Below are positions 53,873 through 64,000 of a stretch of DNA of 64,000 nt, piece by piece (within the stretch, counting starts at the first letter, position 1; every line of letters begins with the position of its first letter). This DNA is from Hyaloscypha bicolor E. Taxonomy: Eukaryota > Ascomycota > Leotiomycetes > Helotiales > Hyaloscyphaceae. The translations under genes were made by a program, and so were the position numbers. The stretch lies in NCBI RefSeq assembly GCF_002865645.1, contig NW_020194558.1, forward strand, positions 2,446,014-2,510,013, given 5' to 3'. Under the pieces are notes generated by a model that was given only the letters and a program-made list of their open reading frames with translations, made no database searches and was not told where the DNA came from.

Positions 53873-56662
53873 GCGTATCGTTGTTTGGCGTTGTTTGCTA
53901 AACGGAGCCAGAAACATAGAGGAAGAGATGGACACCTTTAGAAACGTCGACCGAATTGAATACGATTCTTGTGGGAAGGGAGGATTTGAGGCTTAGGAGC
54001 TTCGCGTCGGCCGTCACTGATTAGAAGTCCGAGAGAAGGAAACGCAAAGAGGAAAGCGAAGGAAGGCCGAGAGAGAGCGTCGAAAGACATCAGGGTCTTG
54101 GCGGAGACATTGTGCATTAGTGGCGGAAGCTTCGAAATAAGCTTTCTTGGCACGTTGAGGGGCGAGGGAGGGCGTATAATTTGATATACCCTCTCCACCC
54201 GCTGCATTAAGCTAACTAATAGATTAATCGTGATTTCTTTGAGATCCCTATAGCGACTTTCGGGGCACGCATAGCTATTCTATAGCGTATATAATTTACT
54301 ACTGAAATTTAGCACATGCCTTACTAAGTTCTGGCGTATTATGCCCCTTTATCTCATCGCGGGGTTAGGCTCAGTGAGAATTTACCGGGGATCTGGGATA
54401 TACTTTTTGCGTGGTGACTTAGCGAAAGGTATGCTAGAATCTGGTGAGGCAGCCCTATAATTTAGTGAAACGTGCGCTGGATGCGCGGTAACTTAGCGGG
54501 AGGCATGCTAGAATCTGGCGAGGCTACCTTATAATTTAGTCAAGTGTGCGCTGGAGGCCTGGAAGGCCGTGTGCTAGGTGGCGCTGTTTTCGTTGGCTTG
54601 ATTAGTGCGGCATTGAGCAAGGGTAGATCAAATTCAAAGATAACAGAGCAGGGTGTATCAAATTATACGTCGCGAGGAGGGAGATTGCAAGGGCGTCAAG
54701 CACCCCCATTCTATGGTCCCATCCTGATTAAGAATCAACCCTAAAGACTTTTAAACCCCATTTACGTTTTTCTATTAATATTTTCCATACCGTGGCTCCA
54801 GAAAGTATTCAGAGTAGCGATTTGCTTCAATTGCCTTTTAGTGAAGGGTCCACTCGCATTCGCTTGCTTTCGAATCCCAGTTCAAAACGTCTCTCGATTT
54901 TTAAAAGAAATGGCTTTGAAAGGACTTTCGGAATCGGTCAGATATTACAGTAAGTCATCAAGGGAGCAGGGCGAAAGTGTTGAGGGCTTTAAAATAAGAA
55001 CGTAGTAAGAACGTTTGAGTGAAGAGATGGTAGGTTATCCTGAGAACTGTGGTGCTGTGGTTTGTAAGATGCTGAGTATAAAAACATAATCAAAAGGTTT
55101 TGGCAATTGAGAGATTCGTGCAAGGGTCTTGAGAAACTCGCACTAGATGAATGGGTTCTAGAAGGGAGGAATGAGTGGTGGGAAGCAGTACTCAAGAGGG
55201 ATGGGTTGATTGTTAATGTTTGGGGTATTGTGTCCAAGTAACTTGTAAAGTCTTTTCTTGCTCTGAAGTACAAACAACAACTGGGAAGTCTCCTTAGCCA
55301 AGTTTGCAAACAGATTTCCTTTTGCCTCTTTTGACTATTTGGTGGTTTCAAATTATGTTGGATCGTGCGTAGCTGAAAACCTTGGCACAAGGGTGCGGAA
55401 ACGAGATGCAAAACTCAAATTGCACGTGCAAAAGGGACGAAGGAGGTCTAGTTGAAGAATATAGAGACGGCACGAGCGCAGGAGTTGGGTGGCGCTTGAG
55501 CAAACTATTGCCGCAGAGAGGGGCTGCCTGCCTGTGGGTGGAAGGGCAAGGATTCCTGTCTGAATATTGTTCTTTCAGCTAATATTAGACTTACCAGGAA
55601 CCTCAAAGCCTCGGTATATGCGCAACCTTCCAGTCGGATCCTGTCATGGGCAACAATGTTGTGACGGAAGCTACTCTGGAAATACCTATATCTCGAGAGT
55701 TGCAAGGCATCCAGACCGCATTCTATGCCCTTCCAAATGTAAATGCAATCTTACCCCAGGTTACTAGTTCAAGAAATCTACCCATTAATCTCGATCCGGA
55801 GTCTCCAGAAGGGTCGCCTGTTGTAGCCGACATCTCTAGTTTAGAGCCTCTCCATGATGACACTGGGCTGTTGTGCCACAGCATGCATCGAGACACGCCG
55901 CGCAGACAGCGAAGTACGTATATGTAGAAAGATATACATCTCACATCGGATCATGCTGATTCCGAGATTCTCCCGTGCTTCTCCACTTGCGCGCCTAGCT
56001 TGGTCAGATCAGAGTGATCCTAATCGCTCTTCAGCCTGTACCCAAGTCAGGAGACGACCCGCGAGCAGTGGCCCTGAGCAAGCACCTGCTCCCAGAAAAC
56101 GGCGTACAAACGTCCGTGGTGCATCGCCTGGGTCCATCATCAGACGATCTTCGGTTCTCGAGAGCCTTCCCCAAGGTTCGCACTACATTTTCATCAGCGC
56201 AGCAGAAGTCCCAGTCAGCGGTATAAGCCAAGAAACCATGGAGAGACTCTTCAATCGCTAGAAAGTGTGTGTAAGGGCTGATAGTACGAGATACTTTCTC
56301 GTGTTTTGGCTGTGAAGAAGAGGATGCAATGAGGGCTCGGGAATACTGCAGACACTTCAGAGATAACGAGATCAAGTTTGAGAGGAGGTTTATTCTCGGC
56401 CTTAATGCAGTTAAAAAGGATGAGGCTTGTTTGAGGACTTAATTGAGATTGCTTCGAGTAAGCCTTGCATGCAACTCCAGCAATGGAAAAGAAAGTCGCG
56501 CTTGTGAATTGAGTGTACAGATGGCCAAATAAAAAGCACAACTTGGAGATTGATCCTGCTGACTATCCGTAAGTAAACCTTCTGTATTTTCAGTCTTGAA
56601 TGAAGGTGTTTAATGTCGACGTTGTGATACAAAGACTGCCAAGCAGTATCCAGACTCCAGTC
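53873..56662. other. Gene-poor region, 2.8 kb
   Basis: Contains the tandem repeat at 54409-54556. A 93-codon frame at 55646 and overlapping frames to 56261 could be an unrecognised spliced gene, but the tested junctions fail in phase. Nothing else is supported. Confidence 0.35.
54409..54556. repeat. Two tandem copies of a 74-bp repeat
   Basis: 54409-54482 and 54483-54556 align end to end without gaps. Both contain ATGCTAGAATCTGG and TATAATTTAGT. Most differences are transitions. Flanking sequence from about 54190 is also TA-rich, so this may be the edge of a decayed repeat element. Confidence 0.6.
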
Positions 56663-58399
56663 TCACATCGAGGGAAAGATCCCACGATCTTCAGCGCCAA
56701 TCTGGAACTGCTGTGGCAACAAGGTCGGAACATACCACGGGTCTAGTAAAGCATCCCAATTGATATCCACATTTTCCATATCTCCCAACTCATTGCTCGT
56801 ATTCGCACCAAGATCCGAATCCGCCGCTTCAAGCAGCTGTACCTCCTGCCGTTTCTTCTTCATCGAGTCCCTCAACAGAATCCTCAATGTGTTCACAGCT
56901 TCAGTCGAGACATGATTTTGTAGCTGCGCAGCAATATTCTCGAGCGTGCACATTGCATTTTGAACTTGGGCAAGACTGTCTAGGGTGTCGATTGCCAGGA
57001 GAACACAGGCATATTGGAAGACGGTGCACAGGACATTCCACCAGAACTTGTTCTCCTGTGCAAGTTTACACGCCGCTTCCGTGGCGGTATTGCCAATGCT
57101 GATGATCAGCAATATTTCTTTCTTGTCGATGGGCTGTTTGAGTAGACGGTGGTGTCGGTAAAGAGACATGCAGAGATCTGCCTTGGACATTGAGATGAAG
57201 GGGTGCTCGTCGGGTATTTGTTGGATCTGTGGAAGAGTATGGTGGAGATCAGGGCCTGCATCCAATGATTCTCGTGGAACTAGCTGAGCCACTGAGATTA
57301 AGAGTGCCGTGTAATCGCCCTTGCTTGATGTAGGTTGTCGGCAAGTGATGTTATTGAGAGATGAGCTGGACCGTCCATATTCATATGAAATCATAGAATT
57401 GATCATCCAAGCACACCAGAATAATCGACGGGCCTGTTCGCATCCGCTTTGATTTGGTACAATTTGTGATGAGGAGTCCGTCGTCAACACCACTGCATCC
57501 ATCTCGTGATGGATACCTGTTGCTTCCGCCAGATGCATGGCAATATTGCTAGCAAGCCAGGCCATGTGAGGCCTAGTCGTTAACCTCAAATACAGTGTCC
57601 TGAGTATCCACGCAGATACTTGATCGATGGAAACCCGTCGACTTATCACTGGATCCTCGAGGATATTCTTGGCATGCTGTACAATCTCCAACTCCCTTGG
57701 ATGTCCCAGAGTAGCAGAAAAGAAAGACCCCAAAGCAACAACGCCAGCAAGAATCGCCTCAAAAGCGGAATGGCCACCGGTTTCACTCCAGAACTGATCA
57801 GCATTTCGTGAAAATATTTGTTTGTCCAGTATCCCAAACATCGGATGCACGGCTTCAAAGTATACTCTTTGGTAAAGCTCGAAATTCTCTCTCGAAATCA
57901 AATCCTTTAAGTTGGTATGGTTGCTTCCATCGTCTTCTTTCCTGATACCACAATTCCATGCGAAAGAGTGCACCCGCGGAGGATTCGCTGATTGGAATTC
58001 CAACCCTAGATTCCTCGGGAATGCCATCACGGAATGAAGACCCATATACCTCGTCTTCACCGGATCCAGAATCCCTTGATGATCGACAGCTGATTCCGGC
58101 GATTCCGGAGTCTCATCACGCTCTAATCTCGCTATTCTTGCTGCTTTCGTGGGACTACTTCCGAACGGAGAGGCCGTCGAATTCGGGGACACGTGAGAGG
58201 CATGTGACTTGCCGACGAACGGGGCTGAAGGGCCATCGTCGGCGGGGTATTGACATTGGTAACCGTATGTCGAACATGCGGAACATGGGAATTGGACGTC
58301 GCATTTCCTTTTGCGTTGGCGGCATGGGAGGCAGGCTTTGCGGGCACGCTGACGTTTTCGCGGTGGTCGCGGATCAACGGCAAAAGTTGATTCTGACAT
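56663..58399 (-). CDS. Zn2Cys6 fungal transcription factor
   Basis: A 578-residue single-exon regulator from the ATG at 58399. Residues 16-45 contain a basic stretch (RKRQRARKA) running into the zinc cluster CLPCRQRKRKC...CSACSTYGYQC (Cx2C, x6, C, x5, C, x2, C, x6, C). The middle homology region is seen in LYQRVYFEAVHPMFGILD, SAFEAILAGVVALGSFFSA and CEQARRLFWCAWMINSMISYEYGR. The acidic C-terminus (MENVDINWDALLDPW) resembles an activation region. Role is by family. It lies 485 bp from a same-strand MFS transporter gene that it could regulate, but co-orientation alone is weak evidence. Confidence 0.9.
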   Translation of the reverse strand: MSESTFAVDPRPPRKRQRARKACLPCRQRKRKCDVQFPCSACSTYGYQCQYPADDGPSAPFVGKSHASHVSPNSTASPFGSSPTKAARIARLERDETPESPESAVDHQGILDPVKTRYMGLHSVMAFPRNLGLEFQSANPPRVHSFAWNCGIRKEDDGSNHTNLKDLISRENFELYQRVYFEAVHPMFGILDKQIFSRNADQFWSETGGHSAFEAILAGVVALGSFFSATLGHPRELEIVQHAKNILEDPVISRRVSIDQVSAWILRTLYLRLTTRPHMAWLASNIAMHLAEATGIHHEMDAVVLTTDSSSQIVPNQSGCEQARRLFWCAWMINSMISYEYGRSSSSLNNITCRQPTSSKGDYTALLISVAQLVPRESLDAGPDLHHTLPQIQQIPDEHPFISMSKADLCMSLYRHHRLLKQPIDKKEILLIISIGNTATEAACKLAQENKFWWNVLCTVFQYACVLLAIDTLDSLAQVQNAMCTLENIAAQLQNHVSTEAVNTLRILLRDSMKKKRQEVQLLEAADSDLGANTSNELGDMENVDINWDALLDPWYVPTLLPQQFQIGAEDRGIFPSM

Positions 58400-58883
58400 T
58401 GTGGATGCGAGATGGAGAAAGCGATGGCAAAAATAAGACAACTCGTGAGGTCAGATTAGGAATCTAATGGGTGGCGATGGGATATATACCTTATATGAGA
58501 GGTGCCAAAAGAGCTGTGGAGGTCTAGACAGAGGGAGGTGCTCGCTAATGTAAGCAACAGCGATAGGGGGCTGAATAAGCTTTCTCCAGGCTCGCTTACG
58601 GACCGTGCTAAATGCTTAAACATTCTTGATAATCAAGTCAAGCCAATCGTGTACAAGTTGAAAAATACATATGTCGATCCCCAAGTCTTTCAATGTCTCA
58701 GGGAACTTCGATACATTAGGGGTACTTCCGCCAATCAAATGGTGACTTGTTAATGTCCTTGGCAAATTCGTGAGATTACATTGACATAAAGCCAGAAGAC
58801 GTCGATTCCACGCAATGATGGTTAATATATTGGAGTTGGAAGGTCTATTTCTGGTTTAACCCAACTCATAAATTACATCCACT
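58400..58883. other. Intergenic region
   Basis: Promoter of the transcription factor gene and 3' flank of the transporter gene. No coding exon is supported. Confidence 0.4.
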
Positions 58884-60497
58884 CTATGCTTCAAGAGAGG
58901 ACCTCTCCCTTGATCTAACATTAGCACTCCTCGTCTCGTCTCCCCTCGCCCTCAAAAAATGGCTCGTACCAAACGCCAAAGCAGTCAAGACCCCCAACCC
59001 ACTAATCCCAAGCCCAAAATACAGCGCCCCTCTATACCCCCTCAACAAACCCTCCTGCCCCGTTCCCCCAACTCTCCCTTCAATAGTCCCCGCCATCCCA
59101 AGCCCAATGGAAATACTGTAATTAATAATTGTGTTCACCAAACTAGCTGCTACACCTTGTTCCTCCCTCCTCATCCTATTACTCAACAGTATCGTCGCAG
59201 CCGGGAAACTCATATCCATTCCCCAGGGCATGACAACCACCGCTACAAAAATCTGCGCCCAATATATTTGGCTGACAGGGGCGGTAACGACGAGAATCGT
59301 GCCAGTCATGAACGCAAGCATAGCTATCAGCATGACGAACGACGCAGGGACACGATGCAGTATCATGCCAGTAGTGAGCGCCGCGAAGAAGCCGGAGACG
59401 GTGGTGGGCACGAAGTACGCGGACGTCAGCAAAGGGGAGGCGTGCTTGAGCTCTTCGCAGAATTGCCAGAGGTAGTAGACCCATATCCCAAAGCTGGACC
59501 ACCCAGCTGCGACGCAGCCTAGTACGAATGCTGTATCTGTTGATAATGCATCTCGGGGGATGAGCGGAAACGTGGCGCGGGACTCGATGAACCCGAAGAG
59601 CGAGAGAAAGAGGAATCCGACTATGAGGAGGATGTACGTGTAGGGTGTTTTCCAGCCAACGACCGGCCCCTGGTTCCAGGCGAAGTTTATGAGGACTAGT
59701 GCCGTGATGCCGGTTATGGAGCCCCAGCCATCAACTCTCGCCCAGGCCGTGATACCGTCCTTTCCCCCGGAGAGATGGGGGGAGGGCGTGTGCGGGATTG
59801 CGAAGTAACCTGCTATGGCGAGGAGGAAACAAATTATTCCCATGACCCAAAATGCCCATGGCCACCAGACGCGCTGGGCGAATAAGCTAGAGAAAATGGC
59901 ACCAAGAGTAAATCCGGTCGGTGCTGTGGCGCCGAAGAGACTGAATACCATTTCTTGTCTCCTGCCTGGTGCATACGTTCTCCCGAGGATTGCAATTGCA
60001 TTCGGGAGTAAGAACGCAGGCCCAATTCCTTGAAGAGCTCGGCAGATATCGAAGAATATGACTCCTTTACCGCCGCCTCGTTGCACATAGACAGTGAATC
60101 CTGCCATCAAGCTCCAGAAACCGAACCACAGGAAGCCGGCTATGAAGAAGCGTTTGTGTCCATACAGATCCCCAAGCCGGCCAGCAATCAGGATGAAAGT
60201 CCCCACAGTTAGAGAATAAGCAGCTGGAATCCAGGACAGTTGGCCTGGAGATGTGATGTTGAAACTATCGCCTATTATATGTAAAGGAGCAATTGATTGG
60301 CCAAGAGCGGCTTGTGTCATGAGCTGGGCCATGCAGAGGACGCCTACGAAGGCGATTTCGCGGGGTAGGGACTGTGGATGTCCCATGCGACTCTGCACAG
60401 GGTAGAGAGATGGCGGTCTTGTTTCTTCAAACTTGGATTCCATATCGCTTTCTTCTGGCGACTGGATTCCGCTCGGAATAGAAGTTGGAGTTTCCAT
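58884..60497 (-). CDS. MFS transporter, DHA2 (14-TM) drug:proton antiporter type
   Basis: A 537-residue single-exon plasma-membrane transporter. The N-terminal 45 residues are cytoplasmic and polar. Membrane helices then begin at REIAFVGVLCMAQLMTQAAL. Family hallmarks: the loop 2-3 motif GRLGDLYGHKRFF, the RALQGIGPAFLLPNAIAIL segment (antiporter motif region) and a DHA2-like central extension with extra helices (GWGSITGITALVLINFAWNQG). The C-terminus is basic. Related fungal proteins confer resistance to drugs or export metabolites, for example the ATR1 group. The exact substrate cannot be told. A Zn2Cys6 gene follows on the same strand. Confidence 0.92.
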   Translation of the reverse strand: METPTSIPSGIQSPEESDMESKFEETRPPSLYPVQSRMGHPQSLPREIAFVGVLCMAQLMTQAALGQSIAPLHIIGDSFNITSPGQLSWIPAAYSLTVGTFILIAGRLGDLYGHKRFFIAGFLWFGFWSLMAGFTVYVQRGGGKGVIFFDICRALQGIGPAFLLPNAIAILGRTYAPGRRQEMVFSLFGATAPTGFTLGAIFSSLFAQRVWWPWAFWVMGIICFLLAIAGYFAIPHTPSPHLSGGKDGITAWARVDGWGSITGITALVLINFAWNQGPVVGWKTPYTYILLIVGFLFLSLFGFIESRATFPLIPRDALSTDTAFVLGCVAAGWSSFGIWVYYLWQFCEELKHASPLLTSAYFVPTTVSGFFAALTTGMILHRVPASFVMLIAMLAFMTGTILVVTAPVSQIYWAQIFVAVVVMPWGMDMSFPAATILLSNRMRREEQGVAASLVNTIINYSISIGLGMAGTIEGRVGGTGQEGLLRGYRGALYFGLGISGLGVLTALAFGTSHFLRARGDETRSANVRSRERSSLEA

Positions 60498-61061
60498 GCT
60501 GGAAAAGGGGAGAAACGACTACCACGTGAACCTTTTCCGGAAAGGCAAAGTGTGTACAAAGAGCCCGATGGAGAAAGTCAGACTATCAAAGCAGAAAATG
60601 GGACATCTTTGAGGAGACTTATGAATGATTTGAAATTTGACAGGAGTGGGTATTGGATCCACCTCTATACAGATGATCCGTCAGGCTTGATCCAATTTAC
60701 TAGGTGAAATGGGTCTCGTCCGCACTACCCGCAATACCCACAAGTCTCCGCTTTCACCGCTGCGTGACATCCACAAAAAGCATAAAAAAGATCGCGCTTG
60801 CGATGTCATTGGGAAGTTCGGCAATTTTCAGTTGAACAATAAGGGAGCGGTATCTGAGCGCGGCATGGGAAAAACTCGCAAACGTAGAAATGCCCTTGAT
60901 TTACGCCTCGCTATGCTTTGCCTGCTTGCTATGCCGAATATGCAATGCTATACAACAAACCAAACTCCAACCACGCTGGTATATTTGCCGTCCTTCAAAC
61001 GTTTCCTCTTATACCGCTCCCAAGACTCCAATGCTGTGAACAGATCAGTTACGTGTCAAGC
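60498..61061. other. Intergenic region
   Basis: Promoter of the transporter gene and 3' flank of the lipin gene. No coding exon is supported. Confidence 0.4.
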
Positions 61062-63482
61062 TCAAACTTTTTTATCATCTGATTCCTCCCGCTCAAGACT
61101 GAGCCCTTCGACCCCGGTGATGGACTCAGCAGCCCAATCGGCTTGCCTCTCTTCGCTCGCAGCAGGTTTCAGCGCTCCAAGATCGGCGACTTGCGTGTCA
61201 TCCTCCTCGTAGAACTGGTCGGCCCCATCAGCCCCAGGCGTCAAACCGGAATCCTCGTCTTCAGTTTCCTCTTCTTCCGCTTCTAACATCGAGCTCGTCA
61301 TATTTTCATCCTCATCTATCGATCCAGACAAAATGCTCTCATCTAAGTCATTATCTTCGTCAATCGAATCGCGGCTAATGTAAGAATCTCCCAGATCATC
61401 ATTCACATCCTCATCCTCATCCTCATCTTCACTGCCGTTGTCTTCCTCCGCTTCTTTCTCATCGCTTTCCGAGTCACTGAAGTCCTCAATCTCGAGAACT
61501 GGCTCTCGCCAATATGTGAAATCAGTATACTCTTCACCACCGCTCTTGACGAGTGTATTAACAGGTGGGAAGTAATGGTCCACAACTTCGCGCATATTGA
61601 CGTAGCTGTATTTCAGTTTGTTTAGGCTAAGCAGATCCAGGGACACTTCAGCATAACTGTTGATTGTGAAGATGCGGTTGCTGGGTATGCTGACAGAACG
61701 GTACGATAGTGCATCTGTGAGCCTGTTGCCGAAGCCGGCGTAGAACGGCGTCCGGCTGGGTCCAAATAGACTCTTGATATCTCGTAGACAAGCCATCTTG
61801 AACACTTCCGGCTTGCGGATGTATATTTCTCTTCTCAGAGCAGCAAGTGTTCGATCAGGACTCAAGATTGTGGGCCCCCTGGGTATGCGATAGCCCTCCT
61901 GCACCACACCATTGAGATACGCTCGTGTGTTGTCCGCTTGTCCAACAGACCGGGAAGTTAAGTACATAATGTTATACCCGTTGTTAACAATTTCCGTGTA
62001 AAGCTTGGCAACCCCAATGTGTGTCCAGTCGCGTCCGATCATGTTGAGCACATGGCCAAGGGCATCCGACTTCGTGATGGTCCCATCAATATCAGAGATA
62101 ACAGTTGGGACATCGTAACGCCAAAGATACATGTAAGCTTGGCATGTCGCTCTATTGACAGTAAAGCTCATAGGATTTGGTCCAGGCTTCAGACCAAGAG
62201 CTTTGAGCTGGTCACTCGTCAGGCGTAGAGTCTTGGCATAGTTGCGATTCGGATCTCCGGCGGTCTCAGGAGGAGTCTTCGGTGGAGTTTCGAGGCCCAG
62301 AGGTCCTGAATCGGACTCTGTTCGACGATGGGTGGGAATAATAGGGGTGTTTGACTCGCTCTCGGACTCGCTGTGGTAGCCTGGGTCTGAAGCAGCATCG
62401 CTGCTCAGGATGGCATGGCCTGGGATTCCTGCCAGAGCTGCTCGCTGACTGGCTGCCTCTTTTGCTTCCTCGCTACTGTAGATCCAGAGATTTCCATTCT
62501 CGTCGGCACCAATGAGAGCTCCAATATCATAATTGCCTTCCAACTCTTCTGATAGTATCTTCCTGGCAATAACCTCAGCTCTCAATGCATCATCATCGCT
62601 ACTCTTGTATCCAGTCATATCTAGCATTAAATCTCCTGTATCTGTGACCTGGCTGGGAATATTCGAGGCAGAAAGTCGGTTGGACAGCGCAACTGCTCGC
62701 TCGATAGCCTCTCTCGTAGGCAATGGTGGAGGGCTATGAGATCTGTCTGTGAAGTCTTCAGATCGGGCATCTTGTGGTAGAAATGTGGGTGTTAGAGAAC
62801 GTGTTTGTCGTTCTCGTTCAGTACCGTCGCTGATTCGTGCGGACGGGGGGAGGAGTTCGTCGGTATTGGTGCGTCTAGCTGCGAGGCCAGCCCAGTCTCC
62901 TGAGACTGGTCGTCCTACGGTGAACTCTGGAGAAGCAGAAAGTGGAGTTAGAGTACCTGTCGAAAGTTAGAATTGATGCATAGGTAGAGCTCCACTAAAC
63001 ATACTCAGATTGCTCGGCCGCCTGGGAGCTGAGGTTGAGAGCACGCCAGCCCCAGGTTTGGTGACACTACCAGATCTTGACTTCCCACTGACGGTGTCTA
63101 AATCGAGGTAATCCGGTTCGGACAGATTCGACAGATTCGATCCTTCAGCTGGCAAGGGAGGGCTAGAAGCTGGAGACACCAGAGGGGATGTTTGCATAGC
63201 CTCTGGAATATTATCGCTGGTCTCGAAGACAAAGAAAGCCTCGCCGCCCTCCCCGAGCTTCATAGCATAGTCTTGTTTCTGATCATTGACCCGGAATTCC
63301 ACCTTCTTCTCGTATGGTCGCAGGAGGGAGAACTTCCCGAACCGCACATGGAACGGAGAGCATGCCAGCGACCCATCTTCCTGCTCGACGACTATAACAT
63401 CAATGGCACCGCTAAGGGTGGCTGGGTTGATCGAATTCCATGTCTTCGAGACTGAACCACTGATGCTGCGAACGTACTGCAT
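61062..63482 (-). CDS. PAH1: Lipin-type phosphatidate phosphatase
   Basis: Mg-dependent enzyme converting phosphatidic acid to diacylglycerol, controlling triglyceride synthesis, membrane phospholipids and nuclear envelope growth. Exons 63005-63482 and 61062-62956 flank a 48-nt intron (GTATGT...ACAG), giving 790 residues. The N-LIP domain covers about residues 1-110 (MQYVRSISGSVSKTWNSINPATLSGAIDV, with VRFGKFSLLRPYEKKV). A Ser/Pro-rich linker with Glu/Ser acidic stretches follows. The catalytic HAD-type LNS2 domain has the DxDxT motif DIDGT near residue 448 within VISDIDGTITKSDALGH, then MYLTSRSVGQADNTRAYL. The tail is strongly acidic (SDSESDEKEAEEDNG region), as in other fungal lipins. Confidence 0.95.
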
Positions 63483-64000
63483 GGCAGTCGGAATCTGTTG
63501 GGAAGGGCACCAATTCGAATTATTCTGTGAACGAGAAACTTTGCGATCGTGTACGGGTAGAGACTGGACAGTGGGGATATGTTTTGGCTTTGCGCAGGGT
63601 CTGGATGAACGGTGGTTGTGGTGTGGTCAATGTGATGTCGTTTGAGAAGAACTTCGATTAATGTAAAGAGTTGGAATCGCAGCAGTCAGCACGCAAGGAG
63701 AAAGTCTATGGATGCACGAAGGTAGAATAAAGAGAGAAATGCACTTGGGGCGAAGAGAGCGGTGGAGGGATGGTTGACTCGTGTTGAGAGAGTTGGGGAT
63801 GTGGTTGTCGCCGTCTCTCAACACTGCTCGTGACGACAAGCTCCGTCGGGAAGCTCGCTGCTGACAACCCGCATTCATGCAGCCACAACAACCCCGGTGA
63901 AAGGCCGCTTTTCATTTTAAGCCGAGGTCACGACCACCGAGGAGGACAGCACATCACGGGCTCTTATTACTTTTCTCTTCCTCTCAGTCGGCGCCTACTA
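63483..64000. other. Upstream region of the lipin gene
   Basis: Promoter and 5' untranslated region of the lipin gene, running to the window edge. No further gene is supported. Confidence 0.4.

Noticed and set aside
55646..56261. Possible two-exon plus-strand gene
   Set aside because: A GTACGT donor exists, but none of the downstream acceptors preserves phase into the following frame. No domain is recognised.
1..64000. CRISPR arrays, rRNA operons, prokaryotic operons or viral gene clusters
   Set aside because: No regularly spaced identical repeats, no rRNA motifs, and genes are spliced eukaryotic genes.

Overview
The window looks like chromosomal DNA of a filamentous ascomycete (Pezizomycotina, possibly Leotiomycetes; the order is a guess). 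The signs are spliced genes with short 45-60 nt introns carrying GTAAGT/GTATGT donors, two Zn2Cys6 transcription factors, and a large AT-rich island that looks like repeat-induced point mutation (RIP). No prokaryotic, plasmid or viral gene set was seen.

Layout. 1-3647: the 3' part of an NCS1 purine-cytosine permease, then an uncharacterised protein. 4300-9570: two paralogous secreted proteins of Pro/Asn-rich modules, duplicated together with their upstream regions. 9803-18616: an 8.8 kb AT-rich block bounded by imperfect terminal inverted repeats and a 5-bp duplication of flanking sequence, read as one large RIP-destroyed DNA transposon. 19.0-20.3 kb: a small Cys-rich zinc-ribbon-like candidate and a small secreted protein. 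20540-20647: a MITE-like inverted repeat. 21.1-26.4 kb: a class I photolyase and an RRM protein. 27.8-34.1 kb: a decayed 2EXR gene, a Zn2Cys6 regulator with six coding exons, and a long low-complexity fungal protein. 34.1-41.0 kb: mostly gene-poor. 41.0-44.2 kb: a convergent pair, an NADP-dependent MDR reductase and a cytochrome P450. 44.2-48.6 kb: a second decayed 2EXR gene and two SAP-domain genes. 49.0-51.6 kb: a divergent mitochondrial pair (succinate dehydrogenase membrane anchor and processing peptidase beta) sharing a 238-bp promoter region. 53-64 kb: a single-pass Cys-rich surface protein, a gene-poor stretch, a Zn2Cys6 regulator next to a DHA2-type MFS transporter, and a lipin-type phosphatidate phosphatase.

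How they relate. Most genes are independent housekeeping or regulatory loci. The clearest functional pairing is the divergent SDH4/MPP-beta pair. The most unusual stretch is 5-20 kb, where three short secreted-protein genes flank the RIP island. Two of them form a modular pair whose Pro-rich blocks are separated by acidic linkers ending in Glu-Arg. Exon boundaries were worked out by eye from splice signals, reading phase and family motifs. Products named by family rest on recalled motifs, not on database searches.
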